Positions 1-7,060 of a DNA stretch of 64,000 bases are shown one piece after another. A model generated the notes under the pieces. It worked only from the letters and a program-made list of their open reading frames with translations. It was not told the DNA's origin and ran no database searches. The first letter of the stretch is position 1. Every line of letters begins with the position of its first letter. Made by a program: the position numbers and the translations under genes. The stretch is from CAYFRC01 sp050946115 (lineage in GTDB: Bacteria; Bacillota; Clostridia; Christensenellales; Aristaeellaceae): positions 1 to 64,000 of the forward strand of contig JBMNUF010000011.1 in NCBI GenBank assembly GCA_050946115.1, read 5' to 3'.

Positions 1-59
1 GTTTTGCATTCGTACCCTTGACTTTTGATCTCTATTGCGATATTCTCTTCTCGGAGCAT
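1..59 (-). CDS. possible 5' end of an unidentified gene running off the left edge
   Basis: On the minus strand an ATG at 59 opens a frame of 19 complete codons that runs out of the window without a stop. The peptide begins MLREENIAIEIKSQGYECK. An AAGGA sits 9 bases before the ATG. The bases from here to about 230 are visibly more AT-rich than the neighbouring genes. No family can be recognised from so few residues. The bases from 60 to 232 hold no other supported gene. Confidence 0.25.
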   Translation of the reverse strand, partial: MLREENIAIEIKSQGYECK

Positions 60-232
60 GTTCTGACTTCCTTCTTGTTTGTTCAGCAGCTACAATTAGA
101 AGTCTTCATGCTCCTTTTGTCTACCTCATTCCTGTCAATCCCACAACTTTCCGTGATGAACCAAATTTTATATCCGAACGCGGGGACGTATTCGTAGGAT
201 TTCCCCGGCGATGGCGCATTGGAACGCGCACC

Positions 233-592
233 TTAAACCCTTCTGCCGCGCCGATGCCTGCGGCAGCCGCCCCAGCGGCAGCCCTCTTCCAAGCCGTCGC
301 ACAGCTTGTATTCGCCGCCTTCAATCCTGAGGATTCTCCCGCGAACCAGTGCCTCGGCGATTTTTCGCCTCGCCTCGGCGTAGATGCGCTGTACGGTCGT
401 TCGGGCGATGTTCATCTGCTCGGCGCATTCCTCCTGCGTGAAGTTCTCCAGGTCGATCAGGCGAATCGCTTCGTATTCGTCCACGCTCATCACGACGACT
501 CCGTCCTGATGGGGATGCGCCCCGTTCAGCGGGCCGTATAGGTTGCTCTCCGGCAGGCGGCACACCCTTCGCCATTTTCTCGGCCTTGGCAT
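233..592 (-). CDS. DUF134 family DNA-binding protein
   Basis: Small protein of 119 residues of the DUF134 family, usually described as a sigma-like helix-turn-helix protein. The N-terminus MPRPRKWRRVC is typical. A middle segment reading EAIRLIDLENFTQEECAEQM, followed by ARTTVQRIYAEARRKIAEAL, looks like a helix-turn-helix. The C-terminus is Cys/Gly/Arg-rich (CRWGGCRRHRRGRR), which may bind metal. The start at 592 is chosen because AGAGGTG lies just upstream; an in-frame ATG 7 codons earlier has no such site. It follows the DUF5320 gene by 72 bases, a pairing common in anaerobes, often near Fe-Mo-cofactor-like (NifX/NifB-type) proteins; none of those is visible here. It is a candidate regulator of the palindromic operators at 962-1010 (inference). 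Confidence 0.85.
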   Translation of the reverse strand: MPRPRKWRRVCRLPESNLYGPLNGAHPHQDGVVVMSVDEYEAIRLIDLENFTQEECAEQMNIARTTVQRIYAEARRKIAEALVRGRILRIEGGEYKLCDGLEEGCRWGGCRRHRRGRRV

Positions 593-664
593 TCTTTCAC
601 CTCTTTTCCGCAAATCGTGTACGCAAAATAGGGAGACAGGTCGCCCCCTCTCCCCGTTTTGCCC

Positions 665-943
665 TTACAGAGTGTCGAGCCGCTTGTTGATGTTCTCGAG
701 CCTTTCTTCCAGGATACGCTTCTGCTCGGTGAGCAGATCCTTTTGAGAAACGTCATTCTGCGGGAAGTCCGGTGCAAACTGCCTTCCGAATCCTCGCCCG
801 CATCCGCGCCTGCGCCCCATTCCGAAGCCATAGCCAGCTCCGTACCCCGCTCCGTACCCCACAGAGCCATCCGCACAGGGGCCTCTGCCTCTTCCGGTCA
901 TCGGGCCTGCGCCCATCGGTCCGGTTCCGTCTTTTCTCGGCAT
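665..943 (-). CDS. DUF5320 family protein
   Basis: Protein of 92 residues. The N-terminal half is Gly/Arg/Pro-rich (MPRKDGTGPMGAGPMTGRGR, then repeated GYGAGYG and GMGRRRGCGRGFGR). The C-terminal 35 residues form a likely coiled coil (LLTEQKRILEERLENINKRL). This layout is that of DUF5320 proteins found beside DUF134 regulators in anaerobes; the function is unknown. The start at 943 follows a strong TAAAGGAGGT site. It is the first gene of the small DUF5320-DUF134 unit, transcribed from the consensus promoter at 985-1013. Confidence 0.8.
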   Translation of the reverse strand: MPRKDGTGPMGAGPMTGRGRGPCADGSVGYGAGYGAGYGFGMGRRRGCGRGFGRQFAPDFPQNDVSQKDLLTEQKRILEERLENINKRLDTL

Positions 944-961
944 ATTTCTTACCTCCTTTAT

Positions 962-973
962 GGGCATATGCCC
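962..973. promoter_or_regulatory. palindromic operator copy 1 (GGGCATATGCCC)
   Basis: GGGCATATGCCC is a perfect 12-base palindrome. It lies between the -10 element and the ribosome binding site of the DUF5320 gene, so a bound protein could block elongation. A second copy overlaps the -35 side of the same promoter. Confidence 0.6.
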
Positions 974-984
974 TTTATGGTTCC

Positions 985-1013
985 ATTATACACGAGTAAT
1001 GGGCATATGTCAA
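985..1013 (-). promoter_or_regulatory. consensus promoter of the DUF5320-DUF134 unit with operator copy 2
   Basis: Read on the minus strand: TTGACA (1013-1008), a 17-base spacer, then TATAAT (990-985), a perfect vegetative promoter. GGGCATATGT at 1001-1010 overlaps the spacer and the -35 box and matches 9 of the first 10 bases of the palindrome at 962-973. The two copies therefore flank the -10 element. This arrangement suggests tight repression. Confidence 0.8.
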
Positions 1014-1035
1014 TAACTCGCGCCCCTTTTATATG

Positions 1036-1896
1036 TTAATTTTTCGTATTGTTTTTTGAGGGCAACATGTCGACGATCGCGAGCTCCGGGCGGTTGTAGA
1101 ACCGCGGGACGGGCGTCGTTTCCCTCGCCAGCCCTCGGCTGACGATCATCATTGTGCCGTTTTTTGTATATATGCCGCCCGCATATTTGGGAAAGAGCCC
1201 CTGATCCGGCGCGAATATGCCGTTGACGAGTCCCGGGATTCTCCACTGCCCGCCGTGCGCGTGCCCCGAAAGCACGAGATCGAACGGATAGCGGCAGTAT
1301 TCCGCAAACCGCTCGGGTCTGTGGGAAAGCAGGATCGAAAAACCGCCGTTGCCGCAGGTTCCAGCGACCTTCTCCAGCGCCCCGTCGAGATCGGCGGCGT
1401 GCATGCCGTCCGGGTCGCCTACCCCGCAGAGATTGACGGGCACGCCCCTGACGGTTATGTGCACCGCCTCATCGTCGAGCCGCACGACGCGGCTTTCCCT
1501 GACGATGCGCATCTTTTCGGCAAACGCCGAAGCGCCGCTCCAATGTTCGTGGTTGCCCGTCACATAATAGCACGGATATCGGGCGCCGAGCGCCGAAAGC
1601 AGCGCCGCGGCGTTGTCGTCCGCAAGTTCGTCGTCAAAGATATCGCCGCCGAACAGCACCAGATCGGGCTGCTGCGCATGCACGGCTTCAATGAGCTCCT
1701 CCCCGTAGAAGCAGGAATGCAAATCCGCAATCAGCGCGATCCGAAACGCCTGCGTCACTTTCTCCGAGCGTATCGTATAGGTTTGTACCTTTAATCCGCT
1801 ATAGAATCCCGGAATTGCGAGGCACAGCGCGACCGCGACGCCCCACAAAAGCGCCCTCCTGCGCAGGGACGTCTCCCTGCTCTTATTGAAATTCAT
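1036..1896 (-). CDS. membrane-anchored metallophosphoesterase (YkuE-like)
   Basis: Calcineurin-like metallophosphoesterase of 286 residues. One transmembrane segment lies at about residues 14-34, and the catalytic domain would be outside the membrane. Metal-binding motifs are in the usual order: DLH at 58-60, GGD at 83-85, GNHEHW at 114-119, then LLSHRPERF and SGHAHGGQ near the C-terminus. Family members include B. subtilis YkuE; the natural substrate is not clear from sequence. The start at 1896 (MNFNKSRETS) overlaps the end of the upstream gene by 14 bases, suggesting translational coupling. Longer in-frame starts exist but would run deep into that gene. Confidence 0.85.
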   Translation of the reverse strand: MNFNKSRETSLRRRALLWGVAVALCLAIPGFYSGLKVQTYTIRSEKVTQAFRIALIADLHSCFYGEELIEAVHAQQPDLVLFGGDIFDDELADDNAAALLSALGARYPCYYVTGNHEHWSGASAFAEKMRIVRESRVVRLDDEAVHITVRGVPVNLCGVGDPDGMHAADLDGALEKVAGTCGNGGFSILLSHRPERFAEYCRYPFDLVLSGHAHGGQWRIPGLVNGIFAPDQGLFPKYAGGIYTKNGTMMIVSRGLARETTPVPRFYNRPELAIVDMLPSKNNTKN

Positions 1897-2329
1897 AGTA
1901 ATACAGGTTCTCCTCGATCTTCTCCATATAGTACCTATGGTGCCCATCCTTCTGTTCCCAATAATTTCCATCGCCTTGTGCAACCATTTGCCATCCGTAT
2001 TCGATATTCAACGGGGTATCATACGTCGAATGGTAGAAACCGTAGTAAATCTCTTGGAAGCCGATTCCTCCGCAAAGAAATTCTACAAATCCGTCTTCCC
2101 TGTGATCGAATATGCGAATGTCCTTCAGCGCGAGTATTTCCTCATAGTTGTCCTTCCGAACGGCTTCCCCGATCATTTCCGCGTGTTCCCGAACAAACGC
2201 GATGGTATCGCCTTTGGAAGCAGAGTATCGCATTGCAAGGTACCCCATGCCCCCGAATATCGCAAGTGCCAACAGCAGTATCGCGACGGCAAGCCTGGTT
2301 CTGTCTATTTCAACGGTGACTTTTTGCAT
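1883..2329 (-). CDS. hypothetical single-pass membrane protein
   Basis: Protein of 148 residues with a transmembrane segment at about residues 12-34, followed by a mostly acidic and aromatic domain (ends YYMEKIEENLYYYEFQ). I do not recognise a family. An AAGGGG lies 9 bases ahead of the ATG. The 3' end overlaps the start of the phosphoesterase gene by 14 bases, so the two are probably co-expressed. It lies just outside the block of small genes that carry the junction repeats. About 174 bases separate it from the next gene upstream, with no clear promoter. Confidence 0.65.
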   Translation of the reverse strand: MQKVTVEIDRTRLAVAILLLALAIFGGMGYLAMRYSASKGDTIAFVREHAEMIGEAVRKDNYEEILALKDIRIFDHREDGFVEFLCGGIGFQEIYYGFYHSTYDTPLNIEYGWQMVAQGDGNYWEQKDGHHRYYMEKIEENLYYYEFQ

Positions 2330-2479
2330 AATGCATTCCCCTTCATGACATCATCCACGCGGATATACGGTTTCCATGCGCGTTTTCGCGCCGATGCCGT
2401 AGAGACAATGGGTGCGCGATGCCCACGCCCTCGGATATGCCCCCAAGTCGGAAAACGCCCGAATCCGTCGGGAGAAATG

Positions 2480-2525
2480 CCGATTTGTCCATCTGTCCAT
2501 GATTTAGCTATCCCGACAAGTCGGA
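2480..2525. repeat. array junction repeat, copy A (distal end of array)
   Basis: Starts CCGATTTGTCC and ends CCCGACAAGTCGGA. The outer ends form an inverted repeat: CCGATTTGTC (2480-2489) against GACAAGTCGG (2515-2524), with one G-T pair. The centre contains CATGATTTAG, matching CATGATTCGG in copy C and TATGATTCAG in copy B. The copy overlaps the last codons of the flavin-protein gene. Confidence 0.6.
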
Positions 2526-3010
2526 ACTTGTTCCTGTGTTTTCGGTCTCGATTTCGCGGTGAATTCCGGAACGACAACCTTGATGACTTCTACCGCCGAA
2601 GCCATCTGATCGCTAATCCCGAACGCTTGCCCCGTCCGGTTTTTCATCAACAGAGAAAGATCCCGTATTTTTTCTTGCCCATCACCGAGTATTTCTGCAT
2701 AGCCTCGACCGATCACAGACGAAAATGCCGACCCGTATTTGCAAGGCACGTCGCCTCCGGAGATGGGCTGTACATCGTATTCCAGTTCGACGCAGACTTT
2801 GGGGTTGGCCCTGATTAAATCCAACTTATGCCCCTCTTTTGCACTATGCAGAAAGAAAACGAGGCTTCCGTCTGCATATTCATATCCGTAGTGGAGGGGA
2901 ACAACGTAAGGATACTCGGCATCAAAGAGTCCGAGATGCAGGGTACTCGCCCGGTCGACAATATGTAGAATATCCTCTGTCTTCGTAACTTCACGATCTT
3001 TTCTTCTCAT
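2504..3010 (-). CDS. pyridoxamine 5'-phosphate oxidase-like flavin protein (NimA-like)
   Basis: Split-barrel flavin-binding protein of 168 residues resembling nitroimidazole-resistance (NimA-type) proteins. Features seen: MRRKDREVTKTEDILHIVDR at the N-terminus, then LHLGLFDAEYPYVVPLHYGY and LVFFLHSAKEGHKLDLI, all typical of the family, which binds FMN and reduces small molecules. The start at 3010 has GGAGG 9 bases upstream; in-frame ATGs further upstream lack one. The last residues (QVPTCRDS) are encoded by junction repeat A, so the natural C-terminus may have been altered when the repeat arrived. It is the last gene of the minus-strand array of small enzymes. Confidence 0.85.
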   Translation of the reverse strand: MRRKDREVTKTEDILHIVDRASTLHLGLFDAEYPYVVPLHYGYEYADGSLVFFLHSAKEGHKLDLIRANPKVCVELEYDVQPISGGDVPCKYGSAFSSVIGRGYAEILGDGQEKIRDLSLLMKNRTGQAFGISDQMASAVEVIKVVVPEFTAKSRPKTQEQVPTCRDS

Positions 3011-3030
3011 TCCGAAAGACCTCCATACAT

Positions 3031-3054
3031 CCCGATTTGTCTTTCCGTGCATGG
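3031..3054. repeat. array junction repeat, copy D
   Basis: CCCGATTTGTCTTTCCGTGC followed by ATGG fills most of the space between two array genes. It shares CCGATTTGT and the following pyrimidine run and TGCATG with copies B and C, but the second half is not conserved. Confidence 0.5.
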
Positions 3055-3378
3055 TTATTTTTCTTTTCCAAGAGGCGTCGCCGTCAAGCGAAACCTCACG
3101 CAGCCGTCCGGGCATACGATCGTCTTATCGTAGTTGCTCTCGCCGCCGAGGTTTGTGAGATCGCCGCCGCTTCGTATGGCCTCCATCAGCGGGAACAGCA
3201 TCATCATGGTTTTCGGGCAAATGCCGTGCCCGTCCCCATTCACGGGGCATCCGTATGTGCAGGTGTACCTGTCGCCGATTTCTTCTCCGTTGCGGCAATA
3301 TCCCTCCGTATGCTCGCCGTGAAGAAAGCCGATAACCTCCACCGTAAATGCATACTCTTCGTCATACCACTTTTTCAT
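3055..3378 (-). CDS. TIGR04076 family protein
   Basis: Protein of 107 residues matching the TIGR04076 pattern: FTVEVIGFLHG near the start, then GEEIGDRYTCTYGCP, GHGICPKTMMMLFPLMEAIRSGGD, and CPDGCVRFRL near the end. Paired cysteines (TCTYGCP and CPDGC) could bind metal. The family is common in Clostridia and has no established function. The start at 3378 is preferred over an ATG two codons earlier because the GGAGG abuts that earlier codon and lies 6 bases from this one. The gene sits inside the small-gene array, 37 bases after the Nudix gene. Confidence 0.75.
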   Translation of the reverse strand: MKKWYDEEYAFTVEVIGFLHGEHTEGYCRNGEEIGDRYTCTYGCPVNGDGHGICPKTMMMLFPLMEAIRSGGDLTNLGGESNYDKTIVCPDGCVRFRLTATPLGKEK

Positions 3379-3415
3379 CGTCATCCTCCATTTCTCTGTT
3401 CGCGATTCGGGCGGG

Positions 3416-3901
3416 CTATGGGTTTCCGAGCAGCTCGCACAATGCGGTGTATTCGCGCAGGTACATCCCCCGCCGCATTTCATCCGTATCTGCATAGGCA
3501 GCGTGGCGCGAGAAAACAGCCATCGCCTCTTCCACGGGGAGCCACCCGGGTTCCGTCCCGACTTGCCTTTCGCGCTCCGTCAGCTGCATTTCGCTACGCC
3601 CGATCACCGTGCCGAAAAAGTATCGGCTGATCCATTTCCACTCCTCGTAGTATTCGTTTATCTGCAGCACGCACGGCGAAGGGCGGATGACGATTCCCGT
3701 TTCCTCCGACACCTCGCGCGCGCAGCATTCGCCCTCGGTCTCGCCGGATTCGAAGCCGTCTCCCGGTATCATCCATTGGTCGGTTGCCGTCTCATACGAT
3801 AAGAGAATCCTGTCACCCTGCAGCACGATTCCCCTGCAGGCGGTGCGCGTCCGCGTCCATTTCCCGAAATAGTTGTCCCCGACGATCTCTATCTTTTTCA
3901 T
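3416..3901 (-). CDS. Nudix hydrolase
   Basis: Nudix-family pyrophosphatase of 161 residues. The Nudix box is at about 47-70: PGDGFESGETEGECCAREVS then EETGI. The REVSEETGI core with its metal-binding glutamates is intact. The first conserved glycine of the box is Asp here (PGD where PGG is usual). The N-terminus (KWTRTRTACRGIVLQGDRIL) resembles enzymes that hydrolyse nucleotide or sugar-nucleotide diphosphates, but the substrate cannot be read from sequence. It is part of the one-way array of small accessory genes. Confidence 0.88.
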   Translation of the reverse strand: MKKIEIVGDNYFGKWTRTRTACRGIVLQGDRILLSYETATDQWMIPGDGFESGETEGECCAREVSEETGIVIRPSPCVLQINEYYEEWKWISRYFFGTVIGRSEMQLTERERQVGTEPGWLPVEEAMAVFSRHAAYADTDEMRRGMYLREYTALCELLGNP

Positions 3902-3919
3902 ATGTCGCCTCTCTTCGAA

Positions 3920-4465
3920 TCATAATCGCCCATCCGATAATGAAATCCAATAGCGCTGAATTGTGCCGCTTTCGCTCAACCCCGCGGTGTCTGCGATTTC
4001 CCCTTCGAGCACGCCTCCGTTTTTCATGATCGCCTTCTGCGACGCGATATTGTTCTTGTCGCAGGTCAGTAAAACCCTGCTTTCTCCGAATGCGCGGCAG
4101 ACCGGCAAGAGCAATCGGAGCATTTCGGACGCATAGCCCTTCCGCCGCTCCGACGGGCGAACGCTGTAGCCGATATTTCCGCCAAAGCGAAAAAGGAAAT
4201 CGGTCAGCGGGTGGCGATAGTCGATGATGCCGACGACGCGCTTATCCTTTTCCCGTACCGCCAAAAACACCTCCGAGGGCACATATCCGTCCTTATACTT
4301 CGCCTTCAACCGCGTGTCAAAATCGGTCCATTCCTCAAAGGAGCGGACGTCTTCGAGCCCTGCGCAGCCGTCGAATCCGTCCTTGTTTTGCGCTGTTTCT
4401 TCCCGAAAGGATACCACCTCTTCCGCATATTCTGCGGACGGCCTGACCAACGATACACCGCACAT
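3920..4465 (-). CDS. GNAT family N-acetyltransferase (RimJ/RimL-like)
   Basis: Acetyltransferase of 181 residues. The acetyl-CoA binding loop RPSERRKGYASEML lies at about 103-116, following the beta strand GGNIGYSV. The later segment LLTCDKNNIASQKAIMKNGG is the usual Asn/Ser-containing motif of this family. The ATG at 4465 is chosen because GGAGG is 9 bases upstream; the ATG three codons earlier directly abuts the GGAGG. The acceptor substrate is unknown; related proteins act on small amines, antibiotics or protein N-termini. First of three distinct GNATs in the array. Confidence 0.85.
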   Translation of the reverse strand: MCGVSLVRPSAEYAEEVVSFREETAQNKDGFDGCAGLEDVRSFEEWTDFDTRLKAKYKDGYVPSEVFLAVREKDKRVVGIIDYRHPLTDFLFRFGGNIGYSVRPSERRKGYASEMLRLLLPVCRAFGESRVLLTCDKNNIASQKAIMKNGGVLEGEIADTAGLSESGTIQRYWISLSDGRL

Positions 4466-4489
4466 CCTATACATCCTCCCAAGCGCCTG

Positions 4490-4523
4490 TTGTCCCCCTG
4501 CTCGCGCTTCCGACAAATCGGAA
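4490..4523. repeat. array junction repeat, copy F (inverted core)
   Basis: Begins TTGTCCCCCTGC and ends TTCCGACAAATCGGAA, the latter a perfect 6-4-6 palindrome (4508-4523). The ACAAATCGG at 4513-4521 is the reverse complement of the CCGATTTGT in the other copies. TTGTC and GACAA form the same inner pairing seen in copy A. Confidence 0.55.
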
Positions 4524-4524
4524 T

Positions 4525-5013
4525 TTAGTAATCAAACGACCGGTCGTTGACCCTGATCGTCGTCGACAGCTTTTCTCCCGCATACGGCTTTCGGATTTCT
4601 ATCAGATTCAAAACCGTATAGCCTTTCGAACGCAAAAAATCGATCATGCCGTCGTTGTTCGGGTGCACGGTATTAAAGACGGTTTCCTCTCCCATGGAGC
4701 GAGAAATCTCTTCGGCTTTTTCAAACAGTAACGAAGCAACGCCTTTCCTGCGATACTCCACCGATACATATATATGCTCAACCCAGAGCAGGTCGTCTTG
4801 TATTTTACATACGATATATCCGGCAAGCCTTCCGTCCCTCTCGGCAGCGAAAATCGGATAGCCTAATTTCAGAAAATCCAAAATCTCCGCTTTTGCAGCT
4901 TCGATATTCGGTTCGGAGTGAATCCCTTTATAGGAACGCAGCACGACGCGAAAGTCGGCAACCAAAGGAGCAACCCGATTCACCAATGTCTTGTCTATCC
5001 CGATTATGTTCAT
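4525..5013 (-). CDS. GNAT family N-acetyltransferase
   Basis: Acetyltransferase of 162 residues with the acetyl-CoA loop VEYRRKGVASLLF at about 85-97, preceded by LWVEHIYV. The C-terminal NTVHPNNDGMIDFLRSKGY is the usual Asn-containing segment. The ATG at 5013 is chosen because AGGAGGG is 9 bases upstream; a GTG three codons earlier abuts that site. The substrate is unknown. It is not closely similar to the two neighbouring GNATs, so the array did not arise by simple tandem duplication. Confidence 0.85.
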   Translation of the reverse strand: MNIIGIDKTLVNRVAPLVADFRVVLRSYKGIHSEPNIEAAKAEILDFLKLGYPIFAAERDGRLAGYIVCKIQDDLLWVEHIYVSVEYRRKGVASLLFEKAEEISRSMGEETVFNTVHPNNDGMIDFLRSKGYTVLNLIEIRKPYAGEKLSTTIRVNDRSFDY

Positions 5014-5032
5014 CTGTTTCACCCTCCTAAAT

Positions 5033-5070
5033 CCCGATCGGTTCCTCCGCGCATGATTCGGGCATCCCGA
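5033..5070. repeat. array junction repeat, copy C
   Basis: Between two GNAT genes. Begins CCCGATCGGTTCCTCCG and ends GCATGATTCGGGCATCCCGA. It aligns end to end with copy B. An internal CCG/CGG pairing replaces the CCTG/CAGG of copy B with the same 9-base loop. Confidence 0.55.
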
Positions 5071-5085
5071 TCCTTGGAAATGTCG

Positions 5086-5523
5086 TCAAAGGCGTAGGCA
5101 CAGTTCTTCCATGCCGTTTTCAAACAGCCCCGTTTCCATAAATCCTACGGACTTATACAAGCTCTTCGCTACATCGTTTTCAGGCAGTACCCCGGTATAG
5201 ACTTTTGTCACCTGAAAGCGCTCTCTCAAATATCGGACTCCCAATTCGAGCGCCTTTTTCCCGTACCCTCTGCCTTGGTATTTCTCATCGATCAGAAGCT
5301 TCCATATGGTGTAGTATCCTTTCTCTTCGTAATACCCCATCATAAGAAAACCGACGACATCCCCGTCATTACAGACGGCAAAGGGAAAGGCCGTTTCCGG
5401 GGAAACATAGGCTTGTGCAAGAGATACGGCGGTCGAGGAGACGTAGTTTTTCTGACTCTCCTTCACCCTTAATCCAAGCACCGCATCGATGTTTGCTTTC
5501 GTAACCCGATCCAACTGTACCAT
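5086..5523 (-). CDS. GNAT family N-acetyltransferase (diamine acetyltransferase-like)
   Basis: Acetyltransferase of 145 residues resembling the BltD/spermine-spermidine acetyltransferase group. Seen: an N-terminal VTKANIDAVLGLRV, a central GDVVGFLMMGYYEEKGYYTI, IDEKYQGRGYGKKALELG at about 78-95 as the acetyl-CoA loop, and LPENDVAKSLYKSVGF near the C-terminus. Polyamines are the likely acceptors by family resemblance. The start at 5523 has a GAGGTGGAG just upstream. It is followed by junction repeat C and preceded by copy B. Confidence 0.82.
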   Translation of the reverse strand: MVQLDRVTKANIDAVLGLRVKESQKNYVSSTAVSLAQAYVSPETAFPFAVCNDGDVVGFLMMGYYEEKGYYTIWKLLIDEKYQGRGYGKKALELGVRYLRERFQVTKVYTGVLPENDVAKSLYKSVGFMETGLFENGMEELCLRL

Positions 5524-5540
5524 ACTCCACCTCATCAAGT

Positions 5541-5580
5541 CCCGATTTGTTCCCCCTGCATATGATTCAGGATTTCCGAA
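5541..5580. repeat. array junction repeat, copy B
   Basis: Most complete copy. Begins CCCGATTTGTTCCCCCTGC and continues ATATGATTCAGGATTTCCGA. It contains an internal CCTG/CAGG pairing around a 9-base loop. It lies between the methyltransferase and GNAT genes. Confidence 0.6.
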
Positions 5581-5598
5581 AAGCAGGGTTCTGACGGC

Positions 5599-6381
5599 TC
5601 ACCGTTTTTTCAATTCCCAGTACAAATAGAGCGGGATTTTCCGAAGCCATGCCAGCGGAACGGAGCTCTGCGCCTGTTCTTCCGTCGCCTGCGGTTCATT
5701 CAAGTCTACAATCGTCAATCCCGCCGCGAGGAATGCCTTCACATACTCCTGAAGCGTTCTATGCCTCCAGATTACGGGAATCGTTCCCCTCCAAAGGGGC
5801 GCCTCCCACTCCTTCGGTTCAAAATAGTTCATCACAACCACCTGTCTGTCGATGCCAACGCCCTGTCGCCCTATGCCCGTTTCATGGTTTCCGTCGAAGC
5901 AGGGGTGCAAAACGCTTGCAAACAGCTGCCCGTTCGGCTTCAGCACGCGAACAGCTTCCCGCAAGGTCCCCTCGAAATCCTCGCAATCCATGAGCTTCAT
6001 GGAACAAAGCACGATATCAAACCGTTCGGACTCTATATCGAACAGGTCGTTGCTGTTTCTGATATGGTGTTCGATGGGAAGGTTTTCCTTCTTTGCCAAG
6101 GCAACGGCATATTCGATGGCCTTCGTCGAACAGTCGACGGAAACGAGCGCCGCGCCTCTCTTTACAAGCTTTCTCGAATAGCCGCCTTCTCCGCATCCCA
6201 GGTCCAAAATCGTCTTGCCTTTCACATCGCCCATGAACTTGAGCATGTTCGGCATGATGAAACAATTCCTGCTTTCCCCCGTTTGCGCCAATTCGAACCA
6301 CTCGTCGCCCATGGCGTTCCATGCAATCGTGGAACTGTCCTGCTTCATCTCCTTCAACAGCACAATCTCCCGGCATCTCAT
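5599..6381 (-). CDS. class I SAM-dependent methyltransferase
   Basis: Methyltransferase of up to 260 residues. The SAM-binding motif ILDLGCGEGGYS is at about 58-69, followed by the acidic strand LVSVDCS and FDIVLCSMKLMDC. Later segments (REAVRVLKPNGQLFASVLHP) are typical of UbiE/Tam-like enzymes. The substrate is unknown. The given start overlaps the kinase stop in an ATGA, which argues for coupling, but no good ribosome site precedes it. A start about 7 to 11 codons later is possible, where CGGGAG and AAGGAG occur. Confidence 0.85.
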   Translation of the reverse strand: MRCREIVLLKEMKQDSSTIAWNAMGDEWFELAQTGESRNCFIMPNMLKFMGDVKGKTILDLGCGEGGYSRKLVKRGAALVSVDCSTKAIEYAVALAKKENLPIEHHIRNSNDLFDIESERFDIVLCSMKLMDCEDFEGTLREAVRVLKPNGQLFASVLHPCFDGNHETGIGRQGVGIDRQVVVMNYFEPKEWEAPLWRGTIPVIWRHRTLQEYVKAFLAAGLTIVDLNEPQATEEQAQSSVPLAWLRKIPLYLYWELKKR

Positions 6382-7028
6382 TCGGTTGAAGTTTCGCTAC
6401 GCAGCCCAAACACTTTTTCGACCAAGGCGAAGGTCTCCCCAATGCTTCGGCTTTCATCGCGCACGATTGCGGGGAACCCGGCGCGCAGGAAGCGATCGTA
6501 TTTTTCCCGTGAATTGATTCGCATGAGCCCCTGCCGAAAATTCTCCATCGCGGCTGCAGGGTCGTGTTCCTCCATGATGAGGCGGTACAGGAATTGCTTT
6601 TCGCGATCGGGCCTTTCAAAGAAGCGCCACACGGAGATTTGCGGGTCCGCCAGCATGATCAAAACACGGTTGGGGGCGGCGATTTCTTTCAGCGTTTCAA
6701 GCGAAATATTGGTGTCCACAAAGATCGGTTTATTCTGTTCGCGCAGGTCTTCCAGAATTTGGAGCTCCAAAATCTCGCATTCCTTGGACACCCCATCGAC
6801 CCACGCTGCATATTCCTCGGGCGTTCGGCGGATGAAGTCGCGCCAATCCTTCAGGTCGCGCGTGTAGGTCAAACAGGGAAAGTCTTCCTTGCGCAATGCG
6901 GGCAGAAGCCTGTCGTGATAATTCTCCTCGCAGAGAATCCCGCCGTATTTTTCCGCCAAGAGCTTTACCATGGTCGATTTCCCGGCATACGCATTGCCGG
7001 TGATAAAAAAGGCATTGTCGAACCGCAC
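6378..7028 (-). CDS. P-loop kinase-like ATPase
   Basis: P-loop NTPase of 216 residues with the Walker A sequence GNAYAGKST at about 11-19, directly after a hydrophobic strand (NAFFITG). The size and the following helix (MVKLLAEKYGG) fit AAA_33/shikimate-kinase-like small-molecule kinases. A strand reading RVLIMLADP may be the Walker B-like strand. I chose the GTG at 7028 because GGGGAGG lies 7 bases upstream; an ATG 17 codons earlier has no such site and would run into junction repeat E. It is the first gene of the minus-strand array and overlaps the methyltransferase by 4 bases. Confidence 0.75.
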   Translation of the reverse strand: MRFDNAFFITGNAYAGKSTMVKLLAEKYGGILCEENYHDRLLPALRKEDFPCLTYTRDLKDWRDFIRRTPEEYAAWVDGVSKECEILELQILEDLREQNKPIFVDTNISLETLKEIAAPNRVLIMLADPQISVWRFFERPDREKQFLYRLIMEEHDPAAAMENFRQGLMRINSREKYDRFLRAGFPAIVRDESRSIGETFALVEKVFGLRSETSTE

Positions 7029-7060
7029 TCCGTTTCCTCCCCGTATCGCTCCGGTACATT

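Noticed and set aside
3416..3901. Inactive Nudix protein because of the changed first glycine
   Set aside because: The catalytic REVSEETGI core with its metal-binding glutamates is intact, and the changed position is not catalytic.
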